Source: Marthasterias glacialis (Eukaryota > Echinodermata > Asteroidea > Forcipulatida > Asteriidae). From it: DNA of 64,000 nucleotides. Position 1 is the stretch's first letter, and each line of letters opens with the position of its first letter. The notes below the pieces were generated by a model. It had not been told where the DNA came from. It saw only the letters and a program-made list of their open reading frames with translations, and searched no databases. Of this stretch, positions 41,170 to 52,537 are shown one piece after another. A program made the translations under genes and the position numbers. The DNA is taken from NCBI GenBank assembly GCA_911728455.2, contig OU452228.1:9162629-9226628 (forward strand). Reading direction: 5' to 3'.

Positions 41170-42534
41170 CACTTGAGTTCGAATCAATCGCTGCTGAGAA
41201 GTAATCGAGAGTTTCCTTGACAACTTCCCTGATGCTTTATCTTGGTGTCCAGAAAGGTCCGAGTACGCCCTCCTTCTCTTCGGTAACACTGACTCCCTGA
41301 TCAATCTGAAGCGGAGCACGTTGGGGTTCACAGAGCATGAGTCCCGCCGTGGACGGACGGTGGTCTCGTCCGTGACGACCGCGTTCCGTTCAGCGCGGAG
41401 CGTTTCAGAACGGCTCCGCTCCACCAGGTTATCCATGATGTCCACGACCGCGTTGCGACGCTGTTGCCTCGGGCTGGTCGCAAGACGGACACGGTGGGTC
41501 TCGTCGCCTTGGTGCTGGTCCTTAACGTGGTCCTTTCGTGCCCCAAGGATGTGCAATTGTTGCTTCTCGGCGGATTCGATCTCTTTATGTCTTGGGTATT
41601 TATTTAGTTCGCAGGGCGCTTCAAATATTTGTTCTTCTTGAAGTGGGTAAAGTTTCTCATTAGATTTGGAGAATCTCTTCGTGTTACTCAACCGTTTGGA
41701 CAGTTCGTGTTTCGGTTTTTCTGTAAGAAGCCCGGACTCTGAGGTGCTATGTGAGTGACCCAGTCGAAACGACTGGAGATCTATTTCACCACTGTCAAGT
41801 AAAGGTAACGCATCGTACCTCACATCCGAGCGACTGCGTCCCCTGTTGCCAGACTTCTTGTTCCAAACATCCTCTGCTTCCAGGCGGTTCACCAGAGAAG
41901 AGCTAACTAGACTCCTGACCCTCTGCCTGTCTTTTGATGACGGGGCCTCGGCCTGATCCAAGCTCCCTCTCTTTGAGGTCGGACTTCGTCTTCCGGTCTT
42001 CGATAGATCGGGGGTCTTAAGCAACTGATATCCACCGCGAGACTCTTCTCCAAATGACCGTCCACGATTTCTCTGGATGCCTTTCTCTGACGACGAAATG
42101 GAGTCGGCTCGGTTCTTAACAACGACCGAGTCGGAAGATTTTATAGTTCCAGAACTAGATCCTACGAGTGTACTTTTCAAATACTGGTGTTGTGCACCGT
42201 GCGTGCCAACACCGGTGATCGGCTGAATGCCTGGCTTATTCCAATATGGATCAATGGGTGGGTTATTGACGACAACTATGACATCTCCATCTGTTTTATT
42301 GATCGCATTGTCCAGTCCTCGACCGGTCCGATCTCCCTGCCTAGCAACTTCAGGTTTCTTTTTCGATGCATGTGGTGATGACCCAGTTTCGCGTACATCC
42401 CACATGTTGTACGCCAAATCTGTGCTTGGATTATCTTTAATTTGTTCGCAGAGTGCCTGTGGTCTTGGGCCGTTGCACCACCGTGGAACGTCGCCCGCGG
42501 CTGGTAAGCCACCAGAACCACGCCGTGCATCCAT
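41170..42534 (-). CDS. CNBD2-like, candidate first coding exon of a long isoform (455 codons)
   Basis: This is an open frame of 455 codons starting at ATG (MDARRGSGG...) with an in-frame TGA a short way upstream, ending at a good donor (CAAGTG|GTAAGTC) in phase 0. Phase 0 is what the ARRRF exon at 22399 needs, so splicing to it would give a 1029-aa protein. The piece is rich in Ser, Arg, Lys and Glu, has no domain that I recognise and looks disordered; it is GC-rich compared with its flanks, which supports coding. Its end, RKLSITSQQRLIRTQV, is basic like the end of the alternative exon at 36.8 kb. I found no usable acceptor linking it to the 36.8 kb exon, so the two look like alternative starts. 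It could instead be a separate gene with an unseen downstream exon. Confidence 0.6.
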
Positions 42535-43375
42535 AATACCGATACGCAACGCTGGATCCTTTCAAAATGAACTCTTTTATCTGAAATAAGAGCGAATATC
42601 ACAACAATAATATTCACAGGTGAAATAATGAACCAATCTTTGCGTTGGTAGGGAGTAGTGACTAAGTCAAGTTCAGTGACTGGTGAACTTGATTATATCA
42701 ACCAAAGAACACAACATATGCTTACTATATACTACTTAACTTATATTTTGTACCTTTATCACATAGAGTGAACTAAATCACGCACTGTTTACAGTGAGTC
42801 TACTTTCTAGAATCCAGAGAATATTCATCCAAAACCTTTTGGGATACTTGCCACAACACCACGTTTCTAATTAGACTTATTCAGTCTTTTTTTTAGTGGA
42901 ACAATTCATTATCGAGGTGGTTAGTACTTCTGAACTGATTTCGAGGTTGTGTCTCGCCCATTCACTCCAATCTACTTTTCTAAACTAACATAGTGCGAAG
43001 TTTATCGAGTTGGGAATTCCATCGCAATTGGAGCTTGCCTTTTTAAAAAGACATTTTATTCATTGTTATCAGAGCTCATGTAATAAAAAATCCATGAGAG
43101 GCAGTTTACATTTATGTATGTCACGAGAAAGCCATTTAGCTATATGGCCATCACAAAGAACTGTCCTTCGAAAAAATATATAGGTAGAATAGCTAGCAAT
43201 GGCAGCCATTTTGCAAAATTTTGAAAATTGCAAGCCATGGTTGGTTTTACTTGAATTCGGTGGGTTGGTGCTGCACGGTCAATCTACGTTACTTTCTTTG
43301 CATGGGGTTTAGATACGCAATTGTCTTATTTGGTACAAACTGCTGGATGTTGAAACTGGGTCTTTGAAGAGTCTG
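42535..43375. other. Upstream of the long-isoform exon
   Basis: Would hold the 5' UTR and promoter of the long form. No motif that I can support. Confidence 0.3.
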
Positions 43376-43380
43376 GGACC

Positions 43381-43880
43381 ATGTACGGAGCTTTTAAAGG
43401 GACACATGTGAAAAAAATGGGAAAAAATCTTCTTTCAAACGAAAAAAATCTGCGTTCCAACGAAAATAATCTTTCGAACGAAAAAAAATCTTCGTTCGAA
43501 CGAAGATTATTTCTGTTCGAACGCAGATTTTTGTTTGTTCGGACGAAGATTATCTTCGTTCGAACGCAGATTTTTTTTCGTTCGAATGAAGGTTTTTGTC
43601 AATTGTTCTTCACCTATGTCTTTAAAAGCTCTGTATCCGTGAGTCCCGTACGGAAAAAATGGTTGCGTAGACATAATTGAAAACAATCTGCGTCGAACGA
43701 AATAATCTTCGTTTGAACGAAAACAAATCTACGTTCGAATGAAAATAATCTTCGTTCGAACGAAAAAAATCTTCGTTCGAACGAAGATTTTCTTTTTCAA
43801 ATTTTCTTCACCTATTCCCTTTAAAAGCTCGGTATTCATGAATCCCGTACGGAAAAAAAATTGTTGCGTAGAAAACGCGT
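43381..43880. mobile_element. TTCGTTCGAACGAA word-echo element, tandemly doubled
   Basis: More than twenty copies of TTCGAACGAA-type words in both orientations. Outer arms GGAGCTTTTAAAGGGACA and TGTCTTTAAAAGCTC are inverted. The right part recurs: AAAGCTCTGTATCCGTGAGT and AAAGCTCGGTATTCATGAAT, each followed by CCCGTACGGAAAAAA, about 200 bp apart, showing an internal duplication. Confidence 0.75.
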
Positions 43881-44115
43881 AAACACCAACAACAAAATAC
43901 AGGACTAGACCGTGCTCCGTTCAATGTCAATGTCATTTAGCGTGCGGTTCTTTGTTTTCCCTCGATCGGCAGGCATTGAACGGGCAGGCTCGGGCAACGA
44001 GTTGTATCAAGGCTTAAAGAGAGCTAGTTAAGGTTATGGGATGGTGCATTATTTGGAATTGGAACGGAATATTTGTCTGTGATCAATTTCAAGAACGAAT
44101 AATTATAGCCTTTTA

Positions 44116-44310
44116 GCAGCGGCGTAAGGTAAAATTTTAGGGGGGGCACACAAAATAATTAATGGGTGAAACTGAAATTACTACATAAAAGCTTACAACA
44201 TGTAACATTTTATTCTAATTTTTAATCTCAAAAGTCCAGAATTCAAATGGGAGCACCCGGGGCACGTGCCCCCCCCCCTTGCCCACTGCCTTTACCCCCA
44301 CACCCCACCC
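44116..44310. mobile_element. GGCGTAAC-type element, half copy
   Basis: CAGCGGCGTAAGGTAAAATT, a G run, ACATAAAAGCTTACAACATG and CAAAAGTCCAGAATTCAAAT followed by C runs; the order matches the reverse complement of the left half of 20751-21113. Confidence 0.55.
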
Positions 44311-44978
44311 ACTCCCTTTCAAACATAATGGTATATCACTGAACTGTGTGGCATATAAAGCTTAATTTTAAATAATAGTCTTTTTTTAGTGGAAACTTGT
44401 AAACATTTTTTTAAAAACAAATCATGAGCAACAGTCACTTTAATTTCAACTCGCATACTTCTACATGAAAAGGCGACAGACGAGCCGGGGAAATGAGAAA
44501 GGCCGCTTGTCTCATTTTCTAATAGCAATCCAGGGGCGAGTTGATCAAAAATGATCTCTTTATACTGCTGTCTAAACGACTATTTTGGAATCGATGAGCC
44601 TGGCAATCAGCCAGCAGAGAGTGTTTCGATCTGCCAATGGGTAAAGGGAATCGATTTCAACGCGATTTCGTGTACAGGCATGCGCTGGCTATGTTGCGCA
44701 TGGCATGCTGCATCATAAATCATTTCCTAAGGATGTCTAGGCGATGTGACCGATATTTTGACGCTGCATTTCCTCCCCAAGGACGGCATAAGAACGGCCT
44801 TTTAAGGTCAAGCAAAGAAAGTAGATAATTGGATTGGTAGATGAATGGTCTTTTCTAAGTTATAATGTTCTATACAGAGTAGACGTGGATTTAAAAAATC
44901 ACGACATGAAGAGTGTTCCCAATAATTTATTCGGTTTAGATTGTTTTTTAATGGCAACTTGTATGTCTGTTGCCGCGG

Positions 44979-45022
44979 AGTACCGGAGTACCGGAGTACC
45001 GGAGTACCGGAGTACCGTAGAT
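44979..45022. repeat. (CGGAGTAC)n, about 5 copies
   Basis: A perfect 8-bp tandem repeat. Confidence 0.97.
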
Positions 45023-45454
45023 TGGGAATCGGGAGGTTTCAACACGTTCTCATATAATTTGGAAGTCTTACTATTCCAAAACCAGGCACGTTGGTACCGG
45101 GGGCTGGGGCCAATGGACCCCCCTGAAAATATGGTGGGGAGCCGCATTACGGTTCGTAATGTGCGTTCTTGGAGTGGGTATAGTATTTGTAGCCGTGTGC
45201 AGTAGGCCATAATTTTTATTGGACCACATTGGAAACATTGAAATTTTAAAATATCGTGTTGCCCAAAAGGTGTTCCAGTGAGGCTTATAATGCACTACAG
45301 AGCATCAAGCCTTAATTTCCCCAGGCCCTTAAGTGGGCCCGGATCCCACAACTTACAGGCCACAACTTACAGGCCTCGCGCTTCGCGCTCGCATGCCTTG
45401 GACTCCCCACGGAAAGATTTCATTTTCTGCCCCCCCCCTCATCTTCCTGCGTGC

Positions 45455-45625
45455 CTGAAAACTACTCCGAGGCAAAAAGTAGGACAAGTTTTTATCTGAA
45501 CTCGGTAGTCTCCTAATTTTCTCAATCTACTCCGCGGCAGTAGATAAACAACAGGACGAGTTCTTAACTTAAAGATCTCCCGATTTTCGCAATCTACTCC
45601 ACGGCAATTATATAGCAAGACAAGT
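45455..45625. repeat. Dispersed tandem unit AATCTACTCCGCRGCAGTAG, locus 2
   Basis: Two to three units with CTCAATCTACTCCGCGGCAG, CAACAGGACGAGTTCTTAAC and TCTCCCGATTTTCGCAATC; same unit as 38395-38560. Confidence 0.65.
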
Positions 45626-45659
45626 TGATTAAAAAAACAAAAAAAAAAACAAAAACAAA

Positions 45660-47625
45660 AAAACAAGGGTAACACACGCTGTTACTGCAAACCGAATTAT
45701 ACCGATACTTCATCATGCCATGCCTCATATCACACGTTCCCAATACTAATGAAATATATACACTACAATACGATTTTGAACAACTTTTTGAGGTGGTTTA
45801 CAGAGTACTTCTTATAGTAAGCCGGTAATGCACACACTACATTTTTGGGTGAGGACTTATTTTGTTATGTGGTCCTATAATATGCCAACTTTTTTTTTTT
45901 TTACTAATCACAGCCATCGTGTTTCTCCCATTCCAAGTGATGTAAAACCATGGTCGATGGTGGCGTGAACAATTAGCTTGGTACCCATTTAGGGGTGGAA
46001 TTTAGAACTATTGTTTTCAGTGTATGTACAGGGGAATCAGACAAAATGAGGCACATATCGTACTTGTAAGAGTGATGCCTGCAGTGCAAGAGGTAGGACT
46101 GCCGAGTGTTATGCCAGTGTGGCTGATAATAGTAACAGGTACACTACTGGATAGCCACTTTACATACACTTGTATATATATATATTTAAGGGTACATTAA
46201 TTTTCGCGCTAAATTTCAGATTCTTGTTCGCAAAAAGATTGCGCAATACAAATATACAGTTTTCCCAGTCCATTTCAGCAAAAATGTAGTTAGTTTAAGA
46301 GAATAACTTTCATTCAACAAATCCTGGAATTCAGAAGATTCACTCCCAGTAAGAAGACCCCCACTCCCATGTTTTAAAAACAATTTACTTAAAAAAATGT
46401 AATTTGCTATAGACTTATAAAGAAAGACAAAAGCGATTACTTGGTTTTATATACATGTGCATTTTTTTGTTAAAGTTCTACCACGTTCTACTTATCTATT
46501 TGCCTTGCAAGGCTCTAATAAGTTAATGCGATTTATAAACTTCATTTATTTGTCGAACACAATAGTATATTCATATCGTCACCAACAGCACCAACTGTTT
46601 CATAATTTAGACCTATAGACGTTAAGATTTAAACAGATCGTTCATTTTTGTTTTTGCTAAAGGTACAATACAAGATTGTTATTCATCCGATTGTTTTTTT
46701 TATCAGTATCAGTCTGAAAGTTACTGATTATGAAGTTCATATACCAGTACCGATCTTCCAAAGCAATATTTCTAGAAAATAGAAGGTGAAGACCCCGATT
46801 TTAACTTCGGTTGTAACAATAGAAATTAAGGACAATGTCTTCACATGCTAAAAACTGATGACAGTTTTTCGCTATTTTCTCCTGATCCAGAAAGACGACG
46901 GACTTGAGCCCAAATTTTTACAGGTTTGTTTTTTTCGTGTATATATTGAATCTCACAAAGTAAGAACACTGCACTATCAGCTTTACCAATCCCATATTTT
47001 TTACCATTAAAGATAAGCAATGTTCCACACTACACAATTGTCAAAGAACATAGAGCACAGCATTACAGGATTTCTAGGCAAACTTACCTGTGTAAGTGTA
47101 GGCACAGTTTGTTCTCAAAGTTGACTAGACATATTTGAAAACTGAATCCACGGACTGAAACTGATAACGCTGCTTTATGTTAGGTACTCCCATGAACTGC
47201 ATGTATTTCAGAAATTGAGTAGACTTTTTTTTTTATATGTAAACGATATTGTTATCTTTGAAACAAGAGGTGATTAATTACCTCTTACATGCAGTCGAAT
47301 CTCTTCATAACTTTGAGTCGATACAGTGATTTCGGTGATAGATGACCGATGTGTCACCCATGGGTTTACATGACTTGACAACGCGTTAAACTATCTCGAC
47401 CTTTCCGCTAAAAATGTAACCACTGGACGCCTCTCCTTAGAGCCAATCCATCAACGGGCGATTCGAAGCATTTTCTCGGCAGTGGTCTGTCAGAATTCCA
47501 CGCTGGACATCGGTACTGTACAAGTGTTAAATTTAGACATCCTATGGTGGATGTGTTAACGAAGAACGAAATCCATGCATAGGATCGGGTTCTCCATAAA
47601 CATCAAGAATAGTTACGATACCGTG
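45660..47625. other. Intergenic sequence, nothing recognised
   Basis: AT-rich, no coding signal. Both strands were read without finding a supported exon. Confidence 0.35.
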
Positions 47626-47627
47626 GG

Positions 47628-47728
47628 TTACTGTTTTTGAGAAACCTCAACTTTGCCATCGGTGCAACCACGAACTGTTTTTTGAGGAACCTCAACTTTG
47701 GCATCGGTGGAACCACGAACGAACCAAC
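47628..47728. repeat. Two-copy direct repeat, about 48 bp
   Basis: CTGTTTTTGAGAAACCTCAA ... CCACGAA is followed directly by CTGTTTTTTGAGGAACCTCA ... CCACGAA. Confidence 0.85.
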
Positions 47729-47734
47729 TTTGTG

Positions 47735-48840
47735 GAACGGTTCCCACCCATAACAGTACCATCACGCAAGGTACATCGAAAAGACATGAACTAGATCACC
47801 GAACCACATTTTAAACTATACTTTGAGATCATAAAAAAATGAAATACAGTCATGTGTCAGAAGTCCCATAATGTCACCAGGCTCCAAAGTAGTTAATGTA
47901 AACTAACGGGGGATTTTAAAGGCATGCTGCCCTATATGAAATTCACCTCATGATAGTGTCAACATTCTGACCTCTGAAGAGCCGAGATACCAACAACCCA
48001 TTGTCATAGACTTGCAATCCATTCAAGAGCCACAAAAGATTCCCATCCCTTAAAAATGCGGGCAAACTTTAAATAAAAACACAAATGAATAGTCGTAACT
48101 ACCAAAGAGAAGAGGTGACCCCATTTAGCTTAGGGGTTGCGTTGGAAACCTTGAAGTGCGGCCACGAAGTCGAAGTCCCAACAACCAAAAATGGCGAAGT
48201 GGAAACGTCGGGATAAAAGGATGCTCCCATAAATTTTCGACAGTGATTAAGGTTTGATATTAGCCGACTGATAACAACGGTCGTTGGATGGTAATTTACC
48301 GGCTCGTTAAATTACGTGAAGGGGAGGTCACCCATTCGTCATTATCGTCCATTATTCGGCATGGAGCTCATTTCGCACGCAAGAAAAAAAAGTGTCTATG
48401 TTTTCGAAAGGGGCATAACATCTGTTTGGGGAAAGTGTATATTTAAATTTTAGGTTTCCTATCCCATCTCCCTATATACACACTGCATTCTAGAGCATGG
48501 GTTCTCGCTCTTCGGAGTTTTGCTCTTTGACCTTACTCGGCGCTCTCCAAGTCCAACAACCGAAGGAAACAAAAACATCCCCAGGTTGGGAAGTGAACTT
48601 TATACAACCTTCAATATTATTTACCACAAAAAATATGTTATCTTTATTGGCCAGCTCGATTCTTCGGTGATGTCGTTTACATATTATATACGGATGTCCC
48701 CTTCAGTGTGCGTTCGCTTTGCACGGCAGCCATTTTCGATTACAAGTCCAGCTTTAGCTGAGGCTACTCGTTTGAAGCTACAAGGGTTAAAAAAAAGTTG
48801 TTCCACGCGTGGTTTCCTATCAAAGGGAAATGCGTATTTT
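47735..48840. other. Intergenic sequence, nothing recognised
   Basis: No supported gene. A short plus-strand frame at 48520-48846 has no features of a real protein. Confidence 0.3.
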
Positions 48841-48846
48841 CGATGA

Positions 48847-49135
48847 ATGGCGTAACAAGGGAGGGGGTGGTTCAGGGAAGGGGACACGTGCCCGTGTGCC
48901 CCCATTTGAGATCGTGATCTTTGACATGATTATAATTATTGTTGTTTTACATTTTGTAAGCTTTTAAATTTTAGTATGACTGAGTGTTTAAAAAACTATT
49001 TTTCTATTTACACTGCATACGGCACAACAAGAGTGCTGAAAAGAGGCTTATTTATGGGGATACAATGCAAACGAAAACTAGTTTTAACTGACCAAAAGTG
49101 TCCTCCTGATTTTATTTTTTAAATTCGCCGCTGTT
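48847..49135. mobile_element. GGCGTAAC-type element, diverged full copy
   Basis: Starts ATGGCGTAACAAGGGAGG, includes CATTTGAGATCGTGATCTTT and AGAGTGCTGAAAAGAGGC, and ends AAATTCGCCGCTG; collinear with 20751-21113. Confidence 0.6.
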
Positions 49136-49571
49136 TCCGACCCTTTGAAAAACACTACTATCAAAGACCGGAATTTAAAAACAAAATCGACAATCGACAT
49201 AGAGTCGAATAATGAACAAATGCGCACGGCGGTCCAATACACCGTACATTCGTATAAACCATAACCGTAACTTACTTATACACTTTGGCCTTGGGTGGCA
49301 AATTTCTGAAGTGGTTACCATGGTTTCAGAAAAAAATGGTCTTTTGTTTGTATAATCTCACGAACAAAAAATGATTTCAGACATTGTTACTGTAGAGCAG
49401 GCTCACGCAGCCATTGCGTGTGGGGAGTCATATTAAATCCCGCAAAAGCTATATGCCTCTCAGTAAAAACTTTCCCCTGTAAGAAAATGGGTGAACATTT
49501 CATTTAAACTTCTCTTAATTAAAGAGGGTCTCCGTGGTCAAAGTCTGTTTTGTGATTAAATGATTTTCTAA

Positions 49572-50415
49572 TAGACCGATTGCGCGATCCCAGTCACGTG
49601 ACCTGTAGTGGGTATTAAATGAAAACAAACACGACGTCCTCCATAGGAAAGTGCGGTACGGTACATGATGGTTGTTGCATTTGTTTATTCCATCGTGGCT
49701 TTTTTCCCTCGAAATAATATGTGAAAGATATTCCAGAGTTTGTACCGGAGACCTTCGAGTGGCTGAATAAAGCCAGTAAGGACAGTTCCAGTATCTTGGA
49801 AATTCTACAAGGAACGTATATGTTCACGATGTGGTGGTACTACTACTATCTCTGTCCTTGCTCTACGCTACTACATACTAGTGCACGATGGAACGTTTGG
49901 TCCACACGACCGCGCGCGATCACACACTTTTCAACACAAAAACTTTACAGTTTTGGAGCCGAAATCATCCAAAGAAAAGGCTTTCCAAATATGTGTGATT
50001 CCTTTATCTATTTGAAATTCCGCAAGGCTAGGTATAAATGCTCACTTTTCCACTGTTCTTTACTTTTTTTTTTTTTTTTTTTACAGTGATTTACATTACA
50101 AACAAAATAACAGGCGGGTTGCTACGTCGTCGTCCGTTGCTACACGGTCGTGCATAACTCAAATCAAAATAAACCTCTTTTGTAGTAGAATACTGGTAGC
50201 TTATAAAACAGTAATATAATCAAAATTAATGTCACAACACACAACTTTAATAAGAGGGCATAGTAACTGTGTCATTATTACCAAAAAGCCGATTGTTGGT
50301 GTGACTTTGTCGGTCACAGCATGTATTTGCACGTAGTTTGCCATCAGCTGAGATGACGTAATGCCCACTACAGGTCACGTGATGACATGTAAACATTGGT
50401 CGCGCAATCGGTCTA
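49572..50415. mobile_element. PIF/Harbinger-like non-autonomous element, 844 bp, with TAA duplication
   Basis: The left end TAGACCGATTGCGCGA and the right end are perfect reverse complements over at least 16 bases, and TCACGTGACCTGTAGTGGG is also mirrored just inside each end. TAA flanks both sides (49569-49571, 50416-50418), the TWA duplication typical of PIF/Harbinger. The interior has no transposase. A short coding-like stretch at 49730-49815 reads DIPEFVPETFEWLNKASKDS on the plus strand. Confidence 0.75.
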
Positions 50416-50605
50416 TAAGAGTTCTTATGGAAAGTGGAAAAATTACAAGTCCCTATAACCTAACGTTGAAACGGTTTAGAATGTCAACGTATTTTATACC
50501 CTCCAGTGCGAATTTTGTCAACATTCTAAAACATCCAATGACGTCACAATTCAAATGTCTGTTTCTTTACATTAAACTATTCTTATTTAATGACTCAATA
50601 TGAGA

Positions 50606-50885
50606 CAACGCTGTCACATCTCCTAGAGCAAATGTCACACAGTGTTTTCACACAATATTAACCCACGCTGTGATCACATGGTTCATACAAACAACCACGT
50701 GCTTCTGGTGTGTAAACACATACTATTTGGAACTAGACCACAGTGTTATTCTCATTCACAGTGTCCATCACAGTCAGCCAGGTCACAGTGATAAGCCTAT
50801 ACAGTATTAATGTTGCCACGCATAAACTGTGCTGAGTGCCCACAGTACGACCACACCACAGTGTATTTTATGTGACATTTTTCTA
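50606..50885. mobile_element. CACAGTGT word-echo region
   Basis: Repeated TCACAGTG, CACAGTGTT, GTGTGAAAACACTG-like and CACTGTG words in both orientations over 280 bp. Boundaries unclear. Confidence 0.4.
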
Positions 50886-51523
50886 GAGGATGTTTGCCGA
50901 AGTGAACTTCACATCATACTTGTGTTCAAATCTCTCGTGGGCTTTGCAGTTTAATCAACAACAACAGAATCTGAAAACAAAATCTACAGAAATTAAAACT
51001 GACCTGGGTCACAGAAACAAAAAACGTTGATTACGTTCACCCATTCACAAAGCAATATCATCATTATATTATACTATCATCCTGGTTAACCCATTACATG
51101 TGCTGGTGGCGTTCTCATATAGTTACCATTACGGATGATTGTTCTCAATAAACATTGAATAGCAATAAAACATATGTGATTAATAACTCTGTATAGAACA
51201 ATAACGCATGGTTCGGGTATACGACCCAACATTTACATGTAATTCTCGCCATTTAAATAATAGAACGTTTTGAAAGCGCGATTTTTTTTCTTGTCTATTG
51301 TCTTGTTCACGACATTATGAAAATGAACCGTAGAATATAGATTTGTCTAAGGCATACAACTTAATTCGTCATAATCCAAAAATGTACTATCTGGGCTGTG
51401 GAATTTCATTGAATTGCTTGTTGTTTTAAGATGTAGAGATTGCTTGTATAATATAGGCGCCTTGAGCATTATGGATATGTGCGCAATATAACTGTACACA
51501 TTATTATCATTATTATTATCGTT

Positions 51524-51860
51524 TTAAAGCCCCAGCTCAACATTGGTAAGAAAAAAAACATTAATGTTCTCAGATTTACATATGCCTTTTGTATAAAGAT
51601 TATGATGGTAGAAAACTTTCCTTGAGATATTTCTGCCTGAAGTGTTATCGTTTTTGAATAATATATGAAACATGATCAAAACTTTATTATCGTCTAACGT
51701 GAGACCAAAAACTCTGCCTAAGAATGCGTAAAAAATGCTGAATGCGTTTTTACTGCTTTCTCGCAAATTGAGAAAGGTTGGTTTTATTACAGATATCTTG
51801 ATTTGTGCAAAGAATGGACGCATATACAGTAAGTTTACCAATGTTGAGCAGGGGCTTTAA
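51524..51860. mobile_element. MITE with TTAAAGCCCCAGCTCAAC ends, copy 3
   Basis: The ends TTAAAGCCCCAGCTCAAC and its near-perfect reverse complement (one mismatch) enclose 337 bp; the best preserved copy for boundaries. Confidence 0.85.
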
Positions 51861-52145
51861 AGATAATTTCTTCGGTACACTTTGTTGGGTCCGGTTGGAA
51901 ATCAACTTATGACTACAAATTCAACAGTACATTAATCTTTTGGGGGATTTTCGGCCCCGTCCGTATGAAGCGACTTTGGCTACGGCTGATGCCGTTGGCT
52001 GCAGCAACGTTGAAGAATAGGCCACTGGTGAAGCCGTACACGGCTATTACAAATATCTGACTCATCACTTAGTACGTCATTGTAGTTTTAAATGTCACAC
52101 AGTTCTGCACAACATGTTTTTCACACACTGTATAAAACAACTTCT

Positions 52146-52412
52146 AGGTCAAAACAACTTCTAGGTCAAAGTCGACCCGGACTTCGGGTTCCGATTGACC
52201 CAGACTTCGAGTCCCGATGATGGGCCCAAACCATTTCTGAGTCAGTATGACCCGGAATCTGTTTCAAAAATGACCCAGTACTGGGTCAAACTGACGCAGA
52301 TCCGAGTTATAATCCTTTTTTAAAAACCAGTTTCCGGGTCAACCTGACCCAGAAATGGGCCATGCACCCTGGATCCCGGAATCCGGGTCAAATTGACCCG
52401 GGAGTTTTTAGA
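52146..52412. mobile_element. GGGTCA/TGACCC word-echo element, copy 3
   Basis: TCTAGGTCAAAGTCGACCCG at the left; CATTTCTGAGTCAGTATGAC, AAAATGACCCAGTACTGGG, ACCAGTTTCCGGGTCAA in the middle; TCAAATTGACCCGGGAG at the right. It lies just downstream of the SGNH gene. Confidence 0.7.
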
Positions 52413-52537
52413 AGTGTGGGATTTTGTTTAGAGTTTTTAGAGTGCAGAATATTACTTAAAAAACAGTTTTGACTGTTATCGCCTCCACCCATTCCATAAA
52501 TAAATCCACGTGGAAAAACTCTTTGATTTGAAATCTT

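Noticed and set aside
41321..42617. Plus-strand and other-frame ORFs over 41.3-42.6 kb
   Set aside because: Shadows of the 455-codon minus-strand exon; they lack its splice-site support and length.
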